This document shows positions 9,642 through 18,728 of a DNA stretch of 64,000 bases, piece after piece (within the stretch, counting starts at the first letter, position 1; every line of letters begins with the position of its first letter). Location of the stretch: positions 248,001 to 312,000 of the forward strand of contig NZ_BLWC01000001.1 of the NCBI RefSeq assembly GCF_013167895.1. Reading direction: 5' to 3'. The notes beneath the pieces are model-generated. The model saw only the letters and a list, made by a program, of their open reading frames with translations, was not told the DNA's origin and ran no database searches. Source of the stretch: Streptomyces fulvorobeus. Its GTDB lineage: Bacteria > Actinomycetota > Actinomycetes > Streptomycetales > Streptomycetaceae. The translations under genes were made by a program, and so were the position numbers.

Positions 9642-9686
9642 GAGGTGGCTCCTCGGCAGGGTGCGGGCAGGACCGTCAGCACCCCG

Positions 9687-11090
9687 TCAGGCGCTGTACC
9701 AGACGGTGGTGGCGTTGCAGAACTCGCGGATGCCGTGGCCGGCGAGCTCACGTCCGTAGCCGGAGCGCTTGATGCCGCCGAAGGGCAGCGCGGGGTGGGA
9801 GGCCGTCATGCCGTTGAAGAACACACCGCCCGCCTCCAGATCGCGTACACAGCGCTCCATCTCGCCGGTGTCCTGGGTCCACACGTTGGAACTGAGCCCG
9901 AAGGGGGTGTCGTTGGCGAGCGCCACGGCCTCGTCCAGGCCGGCCGCGCGGTAGAGCGTGGCCACCGGGCCGAAGGTCTCCTCATGGTGGACGCGCATTT
10001 CGGGGGTGATGCCGGACAGCACGGTCGGGCTGTAGAACCAGCCGCCCTCCAGACCGCCGCCCAGACCTTCGGGGCGGGCGCCGCCGCACAGCGCGGTGGC
10101 TCCCCGGCGTACGGCGTCGTCGACGAGCTCCTCCAGGTCGGCGCGGCCCCGCTCGCTGGCGAGCGGTCCGACGTCGGTGCTCTCTTGCGCCGGGTCCCCG
10201 ACGGTCAGCGCGCGCATGCCATCGGTGAACCGCTCGGCGAAGGCGTCGTACACCTCGGTGTGCACGATGAACCGCTTGGCTGCGATGCAGGACTGCCCGT
10301 TGTTCTGCACCCGGGCCGTCACCGCGGTCGTCGCGGCCTTCGCGATGTCCGCCGAGGGCAGGACCACGTACGGATCACTGCCGCCCAGTTCCAGGACCGT
10401 CTTCTTCACCTCGTCGCCCGCGATCGACGCGACGGACCGGCCGGCGGGCTCGCTGCCGGTCAGTGTCGCGGCGGCGACCCGGGGGTCCCGGAGGATCGCC
10501 TCGATGGCCTTGGAGCCCACCAGCAGGGTCTGGAAGCAGCCCTCGGGGAATCCGGCCCTGCGGAACAGGTCCTCCAGGTAGAGGGCGGTCTGCGGGACGT
10601 TGGATGCGTGCTTGAGCAGGCCGACGTTGCCCGCCATGAGGGCGGGGGCCGCGAAGCGCACGACCTGCCAGAGCGGGAAGTTCCAGGGCATGACGGCGAG
10701 GACGACGCCCAGTGGCCGGTAGCGGACGTACGCCCGGGAGGCACCGGCGTCGCGCACATCGGCGTCGGCCGGCTCCTCGTCCGCGAGCAGCCGCTCGGCG
10801 TTGGCCGCGTACCAGCGCATGGCCTTGGCGCACTTGGCCGCTTCGGCGCGGGCGGCCTTGACGGGCTTGCCCATCTCGGTGGTCATGGTGCGGGCGATCT
10901 TCTCCTGGTCCTCGTCCAGGAGGTCGGCGGCGCGGCTGAGCAGCCGGGCCCGCGTGTCAAAGCCGGTGGTGCGGTACTCGCGGAACGCGCCGGCGGCGGT
11001 GGCGAGTCGTCGCTCGGTCTCCTCCGGCCCCAGCGCGTCGAACGAGGTGATCGTCTCGCCGTTCGCGGGGTTGACCGTCGCGATGGGCAT
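9687..11090 (-). CDS. gabD: NAD(P)-dependent succinate-semialdehyde-type aldehyde dehydrogenase
   Basis: A 467-residue aldehyde dehydrogenase. Visible are the N-terminal YRPLGVVLAVMPWNFPLWQ cofactor region, the general base in LELGGSDPYVV, the catalytic Cys in NNGQSCIAAKRF, and the C-terminal GGIKRSGYGREL signature. The opening MPIATVNPANGE and overall pattern fit the GabD/SSADH-like subgroup, which oxidises succinate semialdehyde to succinate. The start is ATG 11090, preceded by GAGGAGG; the frame upstream of it is not conserved. It lies 46 bases upstream of the phosphoketolase on the same strand and may be co-transcribed with it. The substrate assignment is by family likeness and could be another short aldehyde. 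Confidence 0.87.
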   Translation of the reverse strand: MPIATVNPANGETITSFDALGPEETERRLATAAGAFREYRTTGFDTRARLLSRAADLLDEDQEKIARTMTTEMGKPVKAARAEAAKCAKAMRWYAANAERLLADEEPADADVRDAGASRAYVRYRPLGVVLAVMPWNFPLWQVVRFAAPALMAGNVGLLKHASNVPQTALYLEDLFRRAGFPEGCFQTLLVGSKAIEAILRDPRVAAATLTGSEPAGRSVASIAGDEVKKTVLELGGSDPYVVLPSADIAKAATTAVTARVQNNGQSCIAAKRFIVHTEVYDAFAERFTDGMRALTVGDPAQESTDVGPLASERGRADLEELVDDAVRRGATALCGGARPEGLGGGLEGGWFYSPTVLSGITPEMRVHHEETFGPVATLYRAAGLDEAVALANDTPFGLSSNVWTQDTGEMERCVRDLEAGGVFFNGMTASHPALPFGGIKRSGYGRELAGHGIREFCNATTVWYSA

Positions 11091-11241
11091 GGCAGTGGCC
11101 TCCTCGGGTGGATTACTTCGACCGTGCCGCGCCACGCTCCGGCGCGCAAACGCGGCTCCCGTCACACGTACCCGGCCGACGCGGATCATGCGTGCGGTGT
11201 GCACACGGTCCGCACCGGCCGGGTCGTCACCCGCGGCACTG

Positions 11242-11703
11242 TCATACCAGGACGGAGACCGGCACTTCCCGCGCTTCGGGTGCCCCGGGCAGCGGCAGGT
11301 ACGCCACCGGTCCGGTGCTGCGCGGCGCCTGCGCGTAGCGGGTGAACCAGACGACTTTGCCCTCGGCGGTCCGGCAGGTGCCCCAGCTGTCGCTCAGCGC
11401 CATCACGCGGCTGAGGCCGCCGCCACCACCGCTGAGCAGCCTCGGCATCCCGCTGCCGTTGTCGGCGACGGACACCGTGAGGTGACGGCCGGTCCAGCGG
11501 AGTTCGACGACGGCCTTGTTGCCGTCGCCGACATGCCGGTGGACATTGGTCAGCAGTTCCTCGGCGGCCCGGCACACCGGCCGGACGTGCAGGTCGAGGT
11601 CCCAGTGCCGAAGGTGCGCGGCGACGATGCGCCGCAGCTGGGTGACGCGGTCCACCGATACGTGCAGGTCGACCTGGTAGCTCCGGTCGAGTGGAAGGGT
11701 CAT
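11242..11703 (-). CDS. anti-sigma-factor-like ATP-binding protein (RsbW/HATPase_c type)
   Basis: A 153-residue single-domain HATPase_c protein of the RsbW/SpoIIAB kind. The N-box is RAAEELLTNVHRHV and the G1 box is SVADNGSGMP; a glycine-rich lid (LLSGGGGGLSRVMALSD) follows. Such proteins bind ATP and sequester a sigma factor or phosphorylate an anti-anti-sigma partner. Streptomyces genomes encode dozens of them. No partner gene is adjacent: the nearest sigma factor of suitable type is the SigF-like one at 53283. Start is ATG 11703 with AAGGAG upstream. The 30-residue Pro-rich C-terminal tail is not part of the fold. Confidence 0.8.
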   Translation of the reverse strand: MTLPLDRSYQVDLHVSVDRVTQLRRIVAAHLRHWDLDLHVRPVCRAAEELLTNVHRHVGDGNKAVVELRWTGRHLTVSVADNGSGMPRLLSGGGGGLSRVMALSDSWGTCRTAEGKVVWFTRYAQAPRSTGPVAYLPLPGAPEAREVPVSVLV

Positions 11704-11876
11704 TGTCGAGGCTCCTTACCGCGAGGCCCACATGCTTCACCTGGTCGAACCAACGGCCCCCGAACACGAAGCGTGAGCGGTCATCACTTACCGGTCACTC
11801 ATTAGGGTGACCCGGAGGAGTGGTTACCGCAACAGATGAGCGTCCTCAGCGGGTCAGCGGGGCCGAACGGGTGCTT

Positions 11877-13972
11877 TCACGGCAGGTAGGGCAGCAGCTT
11901 GTCGGGGGTGAGCGGCAGTGCGCGCAGCCGGGCTCCGGTGGCGTGGCGCACGGCGTTCCCGATGGCGGCCGCGGTGCCGACGACGCCGATCTCCCCGATG
12001 CCCTTGCTGCCCATGGGGTTGAGGTGGGGGTCGTCCTCCTCGATCCAGTGGGCGCTGATGTCGGGGACGTCGGCGCACACCGGCACGTGGTAGGAGGCCA
12101 GGTCGCTCTCGACGAAGTCGCCGAAGACCGGGTCCATGGTGCTGCCCTCGGTCAGGGCCATGCCCAGCCCCATGACCATGCCGCCGATGAACTGGGAGCG
12201 TGCGGTACGGGCGTTGAGGATGCGCCCGGCGGCGTAGACACCGAGCAGGCGTCGTACGCGCACCTCACCGGTGCGGGAGTCGACGGCGACTTCGGCGAAC
12301 TGCGCGCCGAACGCGTGGCGCGCGTAGGGCGGTTCCTGCGCCGTCTCCTCCCCGGTGTCGGCGGTGACGGTGATCCCGGCGTCCGGGACCGGCCCGGTGT
12401 GCTCGCGCAGCCGGTCCCTCAGGGCCGTGGCCGCCTTGTGCACGGCCCATCCCCAGGAGGCCGTACCGGAGGAGCCCCCGGCGAGCGGAGCGCGGGGCAG
12501 GTCGCTGTTGCCGATCTCGACGGTCACCCCGTCCACGGACGTGTCGAGCGCGGCGGCGGCGATCTGGGCGAGGACCGTGCGGGCGCCCGTCCCGATGTCG
12601 GTGGCGTTGGTCCGGATGCGGTAGGAGCCGTCCGGCGCCGCGTGGGCCGAGGCGGTGGACGGGCTGACGAGCACGGGGTACGTCGCCGAGGCCACCCCGG
12701 TGCCGATCAGCAGCGGACCTTCCTGGCGGCTCGCGGGCCGCGGATCGCGCCCGTGCCAGCCGAACCGTTCGGCACCTTCGCGCAGGCAGGCCGCCAGGTT
12801 GCGGCTGCTGAACGGCCGCCCGCTGTCCGGCTCGGTCGCCGGTTCGTTGCGCAGGCGCAGCTCGACGGGGTCCACGCCCAGGGCGCAGGCCAGTTCGTCC
12901 ATGGCCGACTCCAGCGCGTACATCCCCGGCGCCTCCCCCGGTGCGCGCATCCAGGAAGGGCTGGGCACGTCGAGGGCGGTGACGCGGTGGGTGGTGCGGC
13001 TGTGGGGCGAGGTGTACATGGTGCGCGCGGGCACGGCGGCCTGCTCGACGAACTCCTTGACGGTGGAGGTGTGGGTGACGACCTCGTGGGCCAGCGCGCT
13101 GATCACCCCGGCGTCGTCGGCGCCGAGCCGCACCCGTTGCACGGTGGGTGCCCGGTGTCCCACCACGGCCGCCAACTGCTGTCGCGGGAAGGCGAGTTCG
13201 ACGGGCCGCCCGGTGTGCCGTGCGGCCATCGCCGCCAGCACGACCTGGGGGCGCGGGGTGCCCTTCGAGCCGAATCCCCGCCGACGTGCTCGGAGACGAC
13301 GGTGATCCGGCCGGTCCCGAGCCCGAACACCTGGGCGAGGGTGTCGCACACCTTCGTGGCGCCCTGGCTGGAGTCGTGCACGGTCAGGTGGCCGTCCGCC
13401 CACTCGGCGGTGCAGGCGTGCGGTTCCATCGGGTGGTTGTGGAGGGCCTCAAGGGTGTACGTGGCGTCGACGCGGACCGGAGCGGCGGCGTACGCCCGGT
13501 CGAAGTCGCCGCGTTCGCGGACGGCCGGGTGGCCGCCGTTCGCCTGCTCGGGTGTGTAGAGCCCGGGGTGGTCCTCGGTGAGGACGACGTCGTGCTCTTC
13601 GGTCTCGTACTCGATCCGCACCTCCCGCGCCCCGGCCCTGGCGGCTTCGAGCGTGTCGGCGACCACGAGCGCCACGGGCCAGCCCCGGTGCGGGACGCGG
13701 TCGTTCTGGAGGACCGCGAGGATCGGGTCGTCCGGCTCCTCCAGTCGGGGGGCGTTGTCGTGGGTGAGGACGGTGTGCACGCCCGGGACGGCGAGGGCGT
13801 CCGCGGTCCGGATCGCGGTGATCCGGCCGCGGGCGACGGTGGCGGGGACGGGCCAGGCCCGCAGACAGTCCGGCGGGGTGTGCTCGACTGCGTAGCGCGC
13901 GGCGCCTGTGACCTTGTCCCGGCCCTCGCGGCGGACGACGGGCGCACCCGTGGACTGGTGGGCACGGCTCAT
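11877..13972 (-). CDS. xanthine dehydrogenase-type molybdopterin-binding subunit, one frame break
   Basis: This is the large catalytic subunit (about 698 residues) of a YagTSR-type molybdenum hydroxylase. The first part (from ATG 13972, MSRAHQSTGAPVVRREGRDKV) runs to VVSEHVGG. There the frame breaks at the CCCC at 13276-13279; one more base gives HVGGGFGSKG, the conserved molybdopterin loop. The rest includes MRAPGEAPGMYALESAMDELA, GTASWGWAV and the C-terminal GSKGIGEIGVVG with the conserved active-site Glu. The enzyme oxidises aromatic aldehydes or heterocycles. The FAD-subunit gene lies upstream with a 17-base gap. Start and downstream halves are equally well conserved, so I read the break as a sequence error. 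Confidence 0.88.
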
Positions 13973-13989
13973 TCGGAGTCCTCGGTTCC

Positions 13990-14999
13990 TCAGGTGCGGG
14001 GGGTGCCGGGCGAGGCGGCTCGGCCGGTGAGTTCGGTGAGTGCGCCGACCGCCAGGTTGCGGGCGAGGTCCACCTTGAAGGCGTTGGCGCGCAGGGGCCG
14101 CGCCGCGCCGAGTTCGGCGCGCACCGCCCGTACGAAGGTGCCGGGTGTGGCGGGTGCGCCCCGCAGCAGCTCCTCGGCCGCGCGGGCACGCCACGGGCGG
14201 TGGGCCAGCCCTCCGAAAGCGAGCGCGGCCTGCTCGACCTTCCCGTCCCGCACGTCGAGGACGACGGCGACCGAGGCCAGGGCGAAGGCGTACGAGGCCC
14301 GGTCGCGGGCTTTGCGGTAGAGGGAGACGGTGGTCTGCGTGACGGGCGGCAGCGTCACTTCGGTGATCAGCTCACCGGGCCGGACGGCGGTGTCCTGGTC
14401 CGGGTTGTCACCGGGCAGGCGGTGGAAGTCGGTGACGGGGACCGTCCGCTCGCCTTCGGGTCCGTGCAGCTGGACCGTGGCGTCGAGGGCGGCGAGCGCG
14501 ACCGCCATGTCCGAGGGGTTGACGGCCACGCACCGCTCCGAGTGGCCGAGGACGGCGAGGTCGCGGTGGGAACTCTCCCGGGCGGAGCATCCGGTGCCCG
14601 GGGTGCGCTTGTTGCACGGCTTGGAGATGTCCTGGAAGTAGGGGCAGCGGGTGCGCTGGAGCAGGTTCCCGCCGGTGGTGGCGGCGTTCCTGAGCTGCCC
14701 GGACGCTCCGGCGAGCAGGGCCTGCGACAGGGCGGGGTAGCGGGTGCGCACGGCGGGATGGGCGGCGAGGTCACTGTTGCGCACCGTCGCGCCGATCCGT
14801 AGGCCGCCTTCGGGGGTGCTGGTGACCCGGTCCAGGGGCAGCCGGCTGACGTCGACGAGCAGCTCGGGTGTCTCGACGCCGAGCTTCATGAGGTCGACGA
14901 GGTTGGTGCCGCCGCCGAGGAACGCGGCCCGGGGTGGCCCGCGGCCGCGCGGACGGCCTCCGCCACGGAGGCGGGGCGCACGTAGGCGAACGGTTTCAC
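13990..14999 (-). CDS. xanthine dehydrogenase-type FAD-binding subunit, one frame break
   Basis: This is the medium subunit (about 336 residues) of the molybdenum hydroxylase. It starts at GTG 14999, overlapping the stop of the 2Fe-2S gene (GTGA). The N-terminus VKPFAYVRPASVAEAVRAAAG reads into a break in the CCC/GGGG tract at 14928-14934; one added base leads into FLGGGTNLVDLMKLGV, the FAD-binding loop. The Cys-rich insertion RCPYFQDISKPCNKRTPGTGCSA marks the YagS/CutM-like group that carries an extra iron-sulphur cluster. Electrons pass from the molybdenum subunit through 2Fe-2S to this FAD. No decay is seen elsewhere in the protein. Confidence 0.87.
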
Positions 15000-15583
15000 G
15001 GCGCGACGTCCTCGATGGCATCGACGATGTGGGGGTAGGCGCCGCAGCGGCAGAGATTGCCGCTCATGCGTTCGCGGATCTCGTCCCGGCCCAGGGGCGC
15101 CGGCGGCACGGTGCCTTCCTGCCGGGCGGCGAGGGCGTCGTGCGGGGTGGCGTGCGAGGGGAATCCCCGGGCCGCCTCTCCCAGCATGCCGACCGCCGAG
15201 CAGATCTGGCCCGGGGTGCAGTAGCCGCACTGCAGGGCGTCCCGGTCCAGGAACGCCTGCTGGACGGGGTGCAGGCGGTCGCCGTCAGCCAGTCCTTCGA
15301 CGGTGGTGACCTGGGCACCGTCGTGGGCAACGGCGAACAGGAGGCAGCTGTTGACCCGCCGCCCGTCGACGAGCACGGTGCACGCGCCGCACTGGCCGTG
15401 GTCGCAGCCCTTCTTGGCCCCGGTGAGACCGAGGTGCTGGCGGAGCGCGTCCAGGACGGTGGTGCGGTGATCGAGCGTCAGCGTCCGTGCGGTCCCGTTG
15501 ATGTGCAGGGTGAGGGTCGACCGGTCGGGAAGAGCGGCCCGGCCCTGGCCGGTACCACCCTTCCCGGGGCTGGTGGGGTCCAT
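14996..15583 (-). CDS. xanthine dehydrogenase-type 2Fe-2S subunit
   Basis: A 195-residue iron-sulphur subunit. The N-terminal plant-ferredoxin-type domain carries the cluster cysteines GCDHGQCGACTVLVDGRRVNSC; the C-terminal helical domain carries QCGYCTPGQ and GNLCRCGAY. These two 2Fe-2S sites are diagnostic for the small subunit of xanthine dehydrogenase/YagT enzymes. No twin-arginine leader is visible, so the complex is probably cytoplasmic, unlike periplasmic E. coli PaoABC. The gene is the first of the three-gene operon, order 2Fe-2S, FAD, molybdopterin, with overlapping or near-adjacent genes. No XdhC/PaoD-type maturation gene accompanies it here. Confidence 0.93.
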   Translation of the reverse strand: MDPTSPGKGGTGQGRAALPDRSTLTLHINGTARTLTLDHRTTVLDALRQHLGLTGAKKGCDHGQCGACTVLVDGRRVNSCLLFAVAHDGAQVTTVEGLADGDRLHPVQQAFLDRDALQCGYCTPGQICSAVGMLGEAARGFPSHATPHDALAARQEGTVPPAPLGRDEIRERMSGNLCRCGAYPHIVDAIEDVAP

Positions 15584-15687
15584 GCGCGAGCACCTTCCCG
15601 AATGAGAATTCTGCCCTGGTTCCTACCAGATGTGCGAGCGGGCGGCGCGGACCGGAGCGGGCCGGTCGGCACCTGACGCCGTATGGA

Positions 15688-16077
15688 CTACCGGTTGGCC
15701 AGCTCGAGGCGGACCTCTTCCTCCTGGTCACCGGCGGCCGTCCCGACCATGCGTACGGCGAACGACTCGGCGAGGTGTTTACGGAAGCGGTCGACGGCCC
15801 AGTAACCACCCTGCACGTCCATGAGTACCGGCGCCGTGAGCTGCGCGGGGGCGTCCGCCGCCTTGGTCTCACCGACATCGACGGTCGCGAACCAGACGGT
15901 CGGACGCGTGGACGACTCCTCGGCGGGCTCGTCGTCCGCGGGCCGGTCGGAGACGAAGGAGTGCCGCAGCAGGTCGAACACGGTCCGCGCGTCCTCCTCC
16001 GCACATCCCGTGACCGCTACTACTACATCCCGGCTCTCCTGATGGCCGGGCGCCTGCTCTGCCGTGCTGTTCACCAT
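15688..16077 (-). CDS. conserved hypothetical protein (129 aa)
   Basis: An acidic soluble protein of 129 residues starting at ATG 16077, with GGAAGGAA just upstream. It contains VVAVTGCAEEDARTVFDLLR, a stretch rich in Asp/Glu, then QGGYWAVDRFRKHLAESFAV. There is no signal peptide, transmembrane segment or catalytic motif I can name. It lies downstream of nothing obvious: 104 bases separate its stop from the start of the molybdenum hydroxylase operon on the same strand, and it is divergent from the DUF6479 gene across a 197-base gap. I do not recognise its function. Confidence 0.7.
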   Translation of the reverse strand: MVNSTAEQAPGHQESRDVVVAVTGCAEEDARTVFDLLRHSFVSDRPADDEPAEESSTRPTVWFATVDVGETKAADAPAQLTAPVLMDVQGGYWAVDRFRKHLAESFAVRMVGTAAGDQEEEVRLELANR

Positions 16078-16274
16078 GGTTCCTTCCGGTCGGGTCTCGC
16101 GGCTCTTCCCTCCAGGCTCACCCCGCAGCCGTATGACTGCGACACGAGAGGAGGGGGCACACGGAACGTGTTCCTCCGAAGGGGAAGCCAAACACATTCC
16201 TCAGCAGATCGTCCCAAAATATGAATTAACGCAGATACCCGACTGCATGCAGGTCTCCGGGGTATGCGGCAAGC

Positions 16275-16613
16275 ATGGATGTAACGAACGGAGCGCAGAG
16301 TTCTCTCGCCGCCACCCTCGCCGATGACGGTGGCCCCTACGGCATCGTGCTGCCGATCGTCGGGCTGGCCCTGGTGTGCCTGATCATCGGTGCCTTCTGG
16401 CTGGGCAAGCGCCGCACGGACGAGGAGCCGCCGCCGCCCAGCCCCGAGGAACAGCCGGTCAAGCCCGATCGGCGTACCCACATCGAGGAGACCGGTACGC
16501 ACGGGGGTGACGCCTTCCCCACGGACGGCCGGCGCCTCTCCCCGCACCAGCTCAGCGACCGCGGCGGCGAGGTGGCCCCGCCGGAGGCCGACCCGCCCCG
16601 CGACCCCCGCTGA
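16275..16613 (+). CDS. DUF6479-like single-pass membrane protein
   Basis: A 112-residue protein. A short extracellular-type N-terminus is followed by one hydrophobic helix (GIVLPIVGLALVCLIIGAFW, about residues 23-42), a KRR stop-transfer, and a long Pro/Glu-rich, charged cytoplasmic tail. This architecture (membrane helix plus disordered tail, RLSPHQLS near the end) matches the Streptomyces DUF6479 family of unknown function. The start is ATG 16275. The ribosome-binding site is weak. A strong terminator hairpin stands eight bases beyond the stop. Confidence 0.75.
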   Translation: MDVTNGAQSSLAATLADDGGPYGIVLPIVGLALVCLIIGAFWLGKRRTDEEPPPPSPEEQPVKPDRRTHIEETGTHGGDAFPTDGRRLSPHQLSDRGGEVAPPEADPPRDPR

Positions 16614-16620
16614 ACCGCCT

Positions 16621-16666
16621 CCCGCGACACGCGGCCCCGCCGGTCGGCGGGGCCGCGTGTTGCGGG
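16621..16666 (+). terminator. strong terminator hairpin, 21-bp stem with one mismatch
   Basis: Arms 16621-16641 and 16646-16666 pair around a GGTC loop; the inner 15 bp are perfect and one position five bases from the base of the stem is mismatched. It follows the DUF6479 stop by seven bases and precedes the VOC gene on the same strand, so it should insulate the two. Confidence 0.85.
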
Positions 16667-16747
16667 AGCACGCGCACGAGATGACGCTGGTCCCGGCCGC
16701 GGCACCGAGAAAGCCGTGCCCGCAGAACTGACGAAGGCAGTGGCACC

Positions 16748-17572
16748 ATGACCAGAAGCGAACCGGAAGCGAGCTGGGCGGCGGCGCCCCTGACCGGACC
16801 CGCCGCCCCCTGCTGGGTCAATCTGCTGACCCGCGATCTGGACGCCGCGCAGCGTTTCTACGGCGCGGTGCTGGGCTGGACGTTCCGGCCCGGCCGACTG
16901 GGCCAGGAGTTCGCCGTGGCACGCCGCGACGACGTCCCGGTCGCCGGGATCGTGGCCGTGGCGTCGGCCTACCGGGTGGCCGTGGCATGGATTCCGTACT
17001 TCGCCGTCGAGGACGCCGACGTGGCCTCCGCCCGCATCCGCGAACGCAGCGGGACCGTGGCCGTCGGCCCCCTGTCGCTCGGCAAGGGCCGCGGCGCCCT
17101 GGCCGCCGACCGGGACGGCGCCGTGTTCGGCATCTGGGAGCGCACCGAGGCCAGCACCTCTCCCCCGTCCCCCGCCGGGCACTCCCACGCCTGGCTCCGC
17201 CTGCGTACGAGGAACGCCTTCGACGCCGCGATCTTCTACGGTGAGGTGCTCGACTGGGCCGACGGGAGCCCCGGCAGCTGTGAGGTGGCCTATGTGAGGG
17301 ACGAGGTCATCGTGCGGTGCGCGGGCCGGCCGCTCGCCCGGATCAGTTCGGGTGCGGTGGAGTCCGCCCCCGACCCCATGGTGCGACCGCACTGGCAGAT
17401 GCAGTTCCCTGTGTCGGATGTGGAGAGGACCGTGGCCTGCGCGGTGGAGCACGGCGGGGCTCTCGTCGAGCGGCGCCCGGTGCAGCACGGGAGCGAGGCG
17501 ACCCTGTGTGACCCGGACGGGGGTCTCTTCACCGTCACGGATGTCCGGACACCGGATGTCCTGGAGGACTGA
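16748..17572 (+). CDS. VOC-family (glyoxalase-like) protein, two-domain
   Basis: A 274-residue protein with two tandem vicinal-oxygen-chelate modules. Each has the WVNLLTRDLDAAQRFYGAVLGW-type opening (about residues 23-44 and 145-170) and a terminal D(R/P)DGxxFxxxE/T strand. Typical Streptomyces members of this form are the so-called hydroxylase or glyoxalase-like proteins near stress genes; few have a known reaction. Metal-ligand positions are not all conserved, so enzymatic activity is uncertain. Start is ATG 16748, with GAAGG about a dozen bases upstream. It is convergent with the DUF6328 gene; the two stops are three bases apart. Confidence 0.8.
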   Translation: MTRSEPEASWAAAPLTGPAAPCWVNLLTRDLDAAQRFYGAVLGWTFRPGRLGQEFAVARRDDVPVAGIVAVASAYRVAVAWIPYFAVEDADVASARIRERSGTVAVGPLSLGKGRGALAADRDGAVFGIWERTEASTSPPSPAGHSHAWLRLRTRNAFDAAIFYGEVLDWADGSPGSCEVAYVRDEVIVRCAGRPLARISSGAVESAPDPMVRPHWQMQFPVSDVERTVACAVEHGGALVERRPVQHGSEATLCDPDGGLFTVTDVRTPDVLED

Positions 17573-17574
17573 GC

Positions 17575-18147
17575 TCAGCCCTCGCGGCCCGGCGGCCCGC
17601 CCGGCCCGGAGTGGTCGGCCGGCCGCGGACCGCTGCTCCGCGCCCGGGCACGCAGCGGGGCGACGAACCAGCACACCAGGAACCACAGCGCCATCGCTCC
17701 CACGAGCCAGAGCGCCAGGGAATCGTGCAGGGCCACTCTCAGAATGAGGAGCAGGGCGGAGCACATGGTGAAGAACAGCAGCACGAGCCCCACGACGGTC
17801 ACCCGCGAGGCCCACCGGACCGTCTGCGGTTTCACCCGCCGCCCGGTCAGCAGCCGGTGGTAGAAGACCGGCCCGATCAGCGCGGCCACCGTCGCCGAGC
17901 CGAGCAGCACGGTCACCACGTAGATACCGCGGTCCAGGTCCGACAGGGTGGTGAAACGGGGCTGGAAGACCACTGCGAGCAGGAAGCCGAACAGGATCTG
18001 CACGCCGGTCTGCGCGACCCGCAGTTCCTGGAGCAGGTCGTTCCACCGCCGGTCCGCCCGCTCCTCCTCCGTCTCCTCCCGGCCGTCGTCCCCCCGTGGA
18101 CGGCTCTCGCGGGGACCACCGTCCCCGCCGCTCCCTGTCGATTCCAC
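17575..18147 (-). CDS. DUF6328-type four-helix membrane protein
   Basis: A 190-residue integral membrane protein. A charged N-terminus (EETEEERADRRWNDLLQELRVAQTGVQILFGFLL) leads into four hydrophobic helices at about residues 52-70, 80-103, 118-138 and 144-166; the tail is basic. The RWNDLLQELRVAQTGVQ motif before the first helix is characteristic of the DUF6328 family, whose function is unknown. I start at GTG 18147 because GGAGG lies six bases upstream; longer frames add only Arg-rich sequence. It is convergent with the preceding VOC gene. Confidence 0.8.
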   Translation of the reverse strand: MESTGSGGDGGPRESRPRGDDGREETEEERADRRWNDLLQELRVAQTGVQILFGFLLAVVFQPRFTTLSDLDRGIYVVTVLLGSATVAALIGPVFYHRLLTGRRVKPQTVRWASRVTVVGLVLLFFTMCSALLLILRVALHDSLALWLVGAMALWFLVCWFVAPLRARARSSGPRPADHSGPGGPPGREG

Positions 18148-18341
18148 GGCGCGCCTCCGTCTCCGGGGCCCCGCCTTCCATGGTGGCACCGGCCTGTCCG
18201 CGCACCACATGCCACGTCGCCCGGCGCTCTCGACGGCACGGGATCATTCCCCTAGGCTTTCGCCCACGGCATCGCGCGTCGGTCACCGGCCGGGTGAGGC
18301 GTGGAGGTGGCCCGTGAGATGCCCGCTGGAGGCATTCCACC

Positions 18342-18728
18342 GTGTCGGTCAAGCTCGATCACACCATCGTTCACTGCAAGGACAACCGGGAGTCCGCCGA
18401 CTTCCTGGCGCACATTCTGGACCTGGAGACCGGGGAGCCGTGGGGCCCCTTCATCCCGGTCCCGCTCGCGAACGACATCACTCTGGACTTCGCGACCGTT
18501 CCCGCCGCGTCGATCACGCCCCAGCACTACGCCTTCCTCGTCTCCGAGGCGGAGTTCGACGTGGGGTTCGCCCGCATCCAGAAGCTGGGGATCGCGTACT
18601 TCGCCGATCCCCACGAGAGGCTCCCTGGCGAGATCAACCGGAACGACGGCGGACGGGGTGTGTACTTCGCCGACCCGAGCGGTCACGGCATGGAGCTCCT
18701 GACGGTCCCCTACGGCGGCTGGTCCTAG
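18342..18728 (+). CDS. VOC-family glyoxalase/bleomycin-resistance-like protein
   Basis: A 128-residue single-module VOC protein. It opens with VKLDHTIVHCKDNRESADFLAHIL and closes with GRGVYFADPSGHGMELLTVPYG, giving the His and Glu ligand positions (DHT, GMEL) of metal-binding members. The function may be small-molecule turnover or binding; the substrate is unknown. Start is GTG 18342, with GGAGG nine bases upstream. Its TAG stop lies inside CTAG at 18725-18728, which is also the stop of the GNAT gene on the other strand. Confidence 0.85.
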   Translation: MSVKLDHTIVHCKDNRESADFLAHILDLETGEPWGPFIPVPLANDITLDFATVPAASITPQHYAFLVSEAEFDVGFARIQKLGIAYFADPHERLPGEINRNDGGRGVYFADPSGHGMELLTVPYGGWS

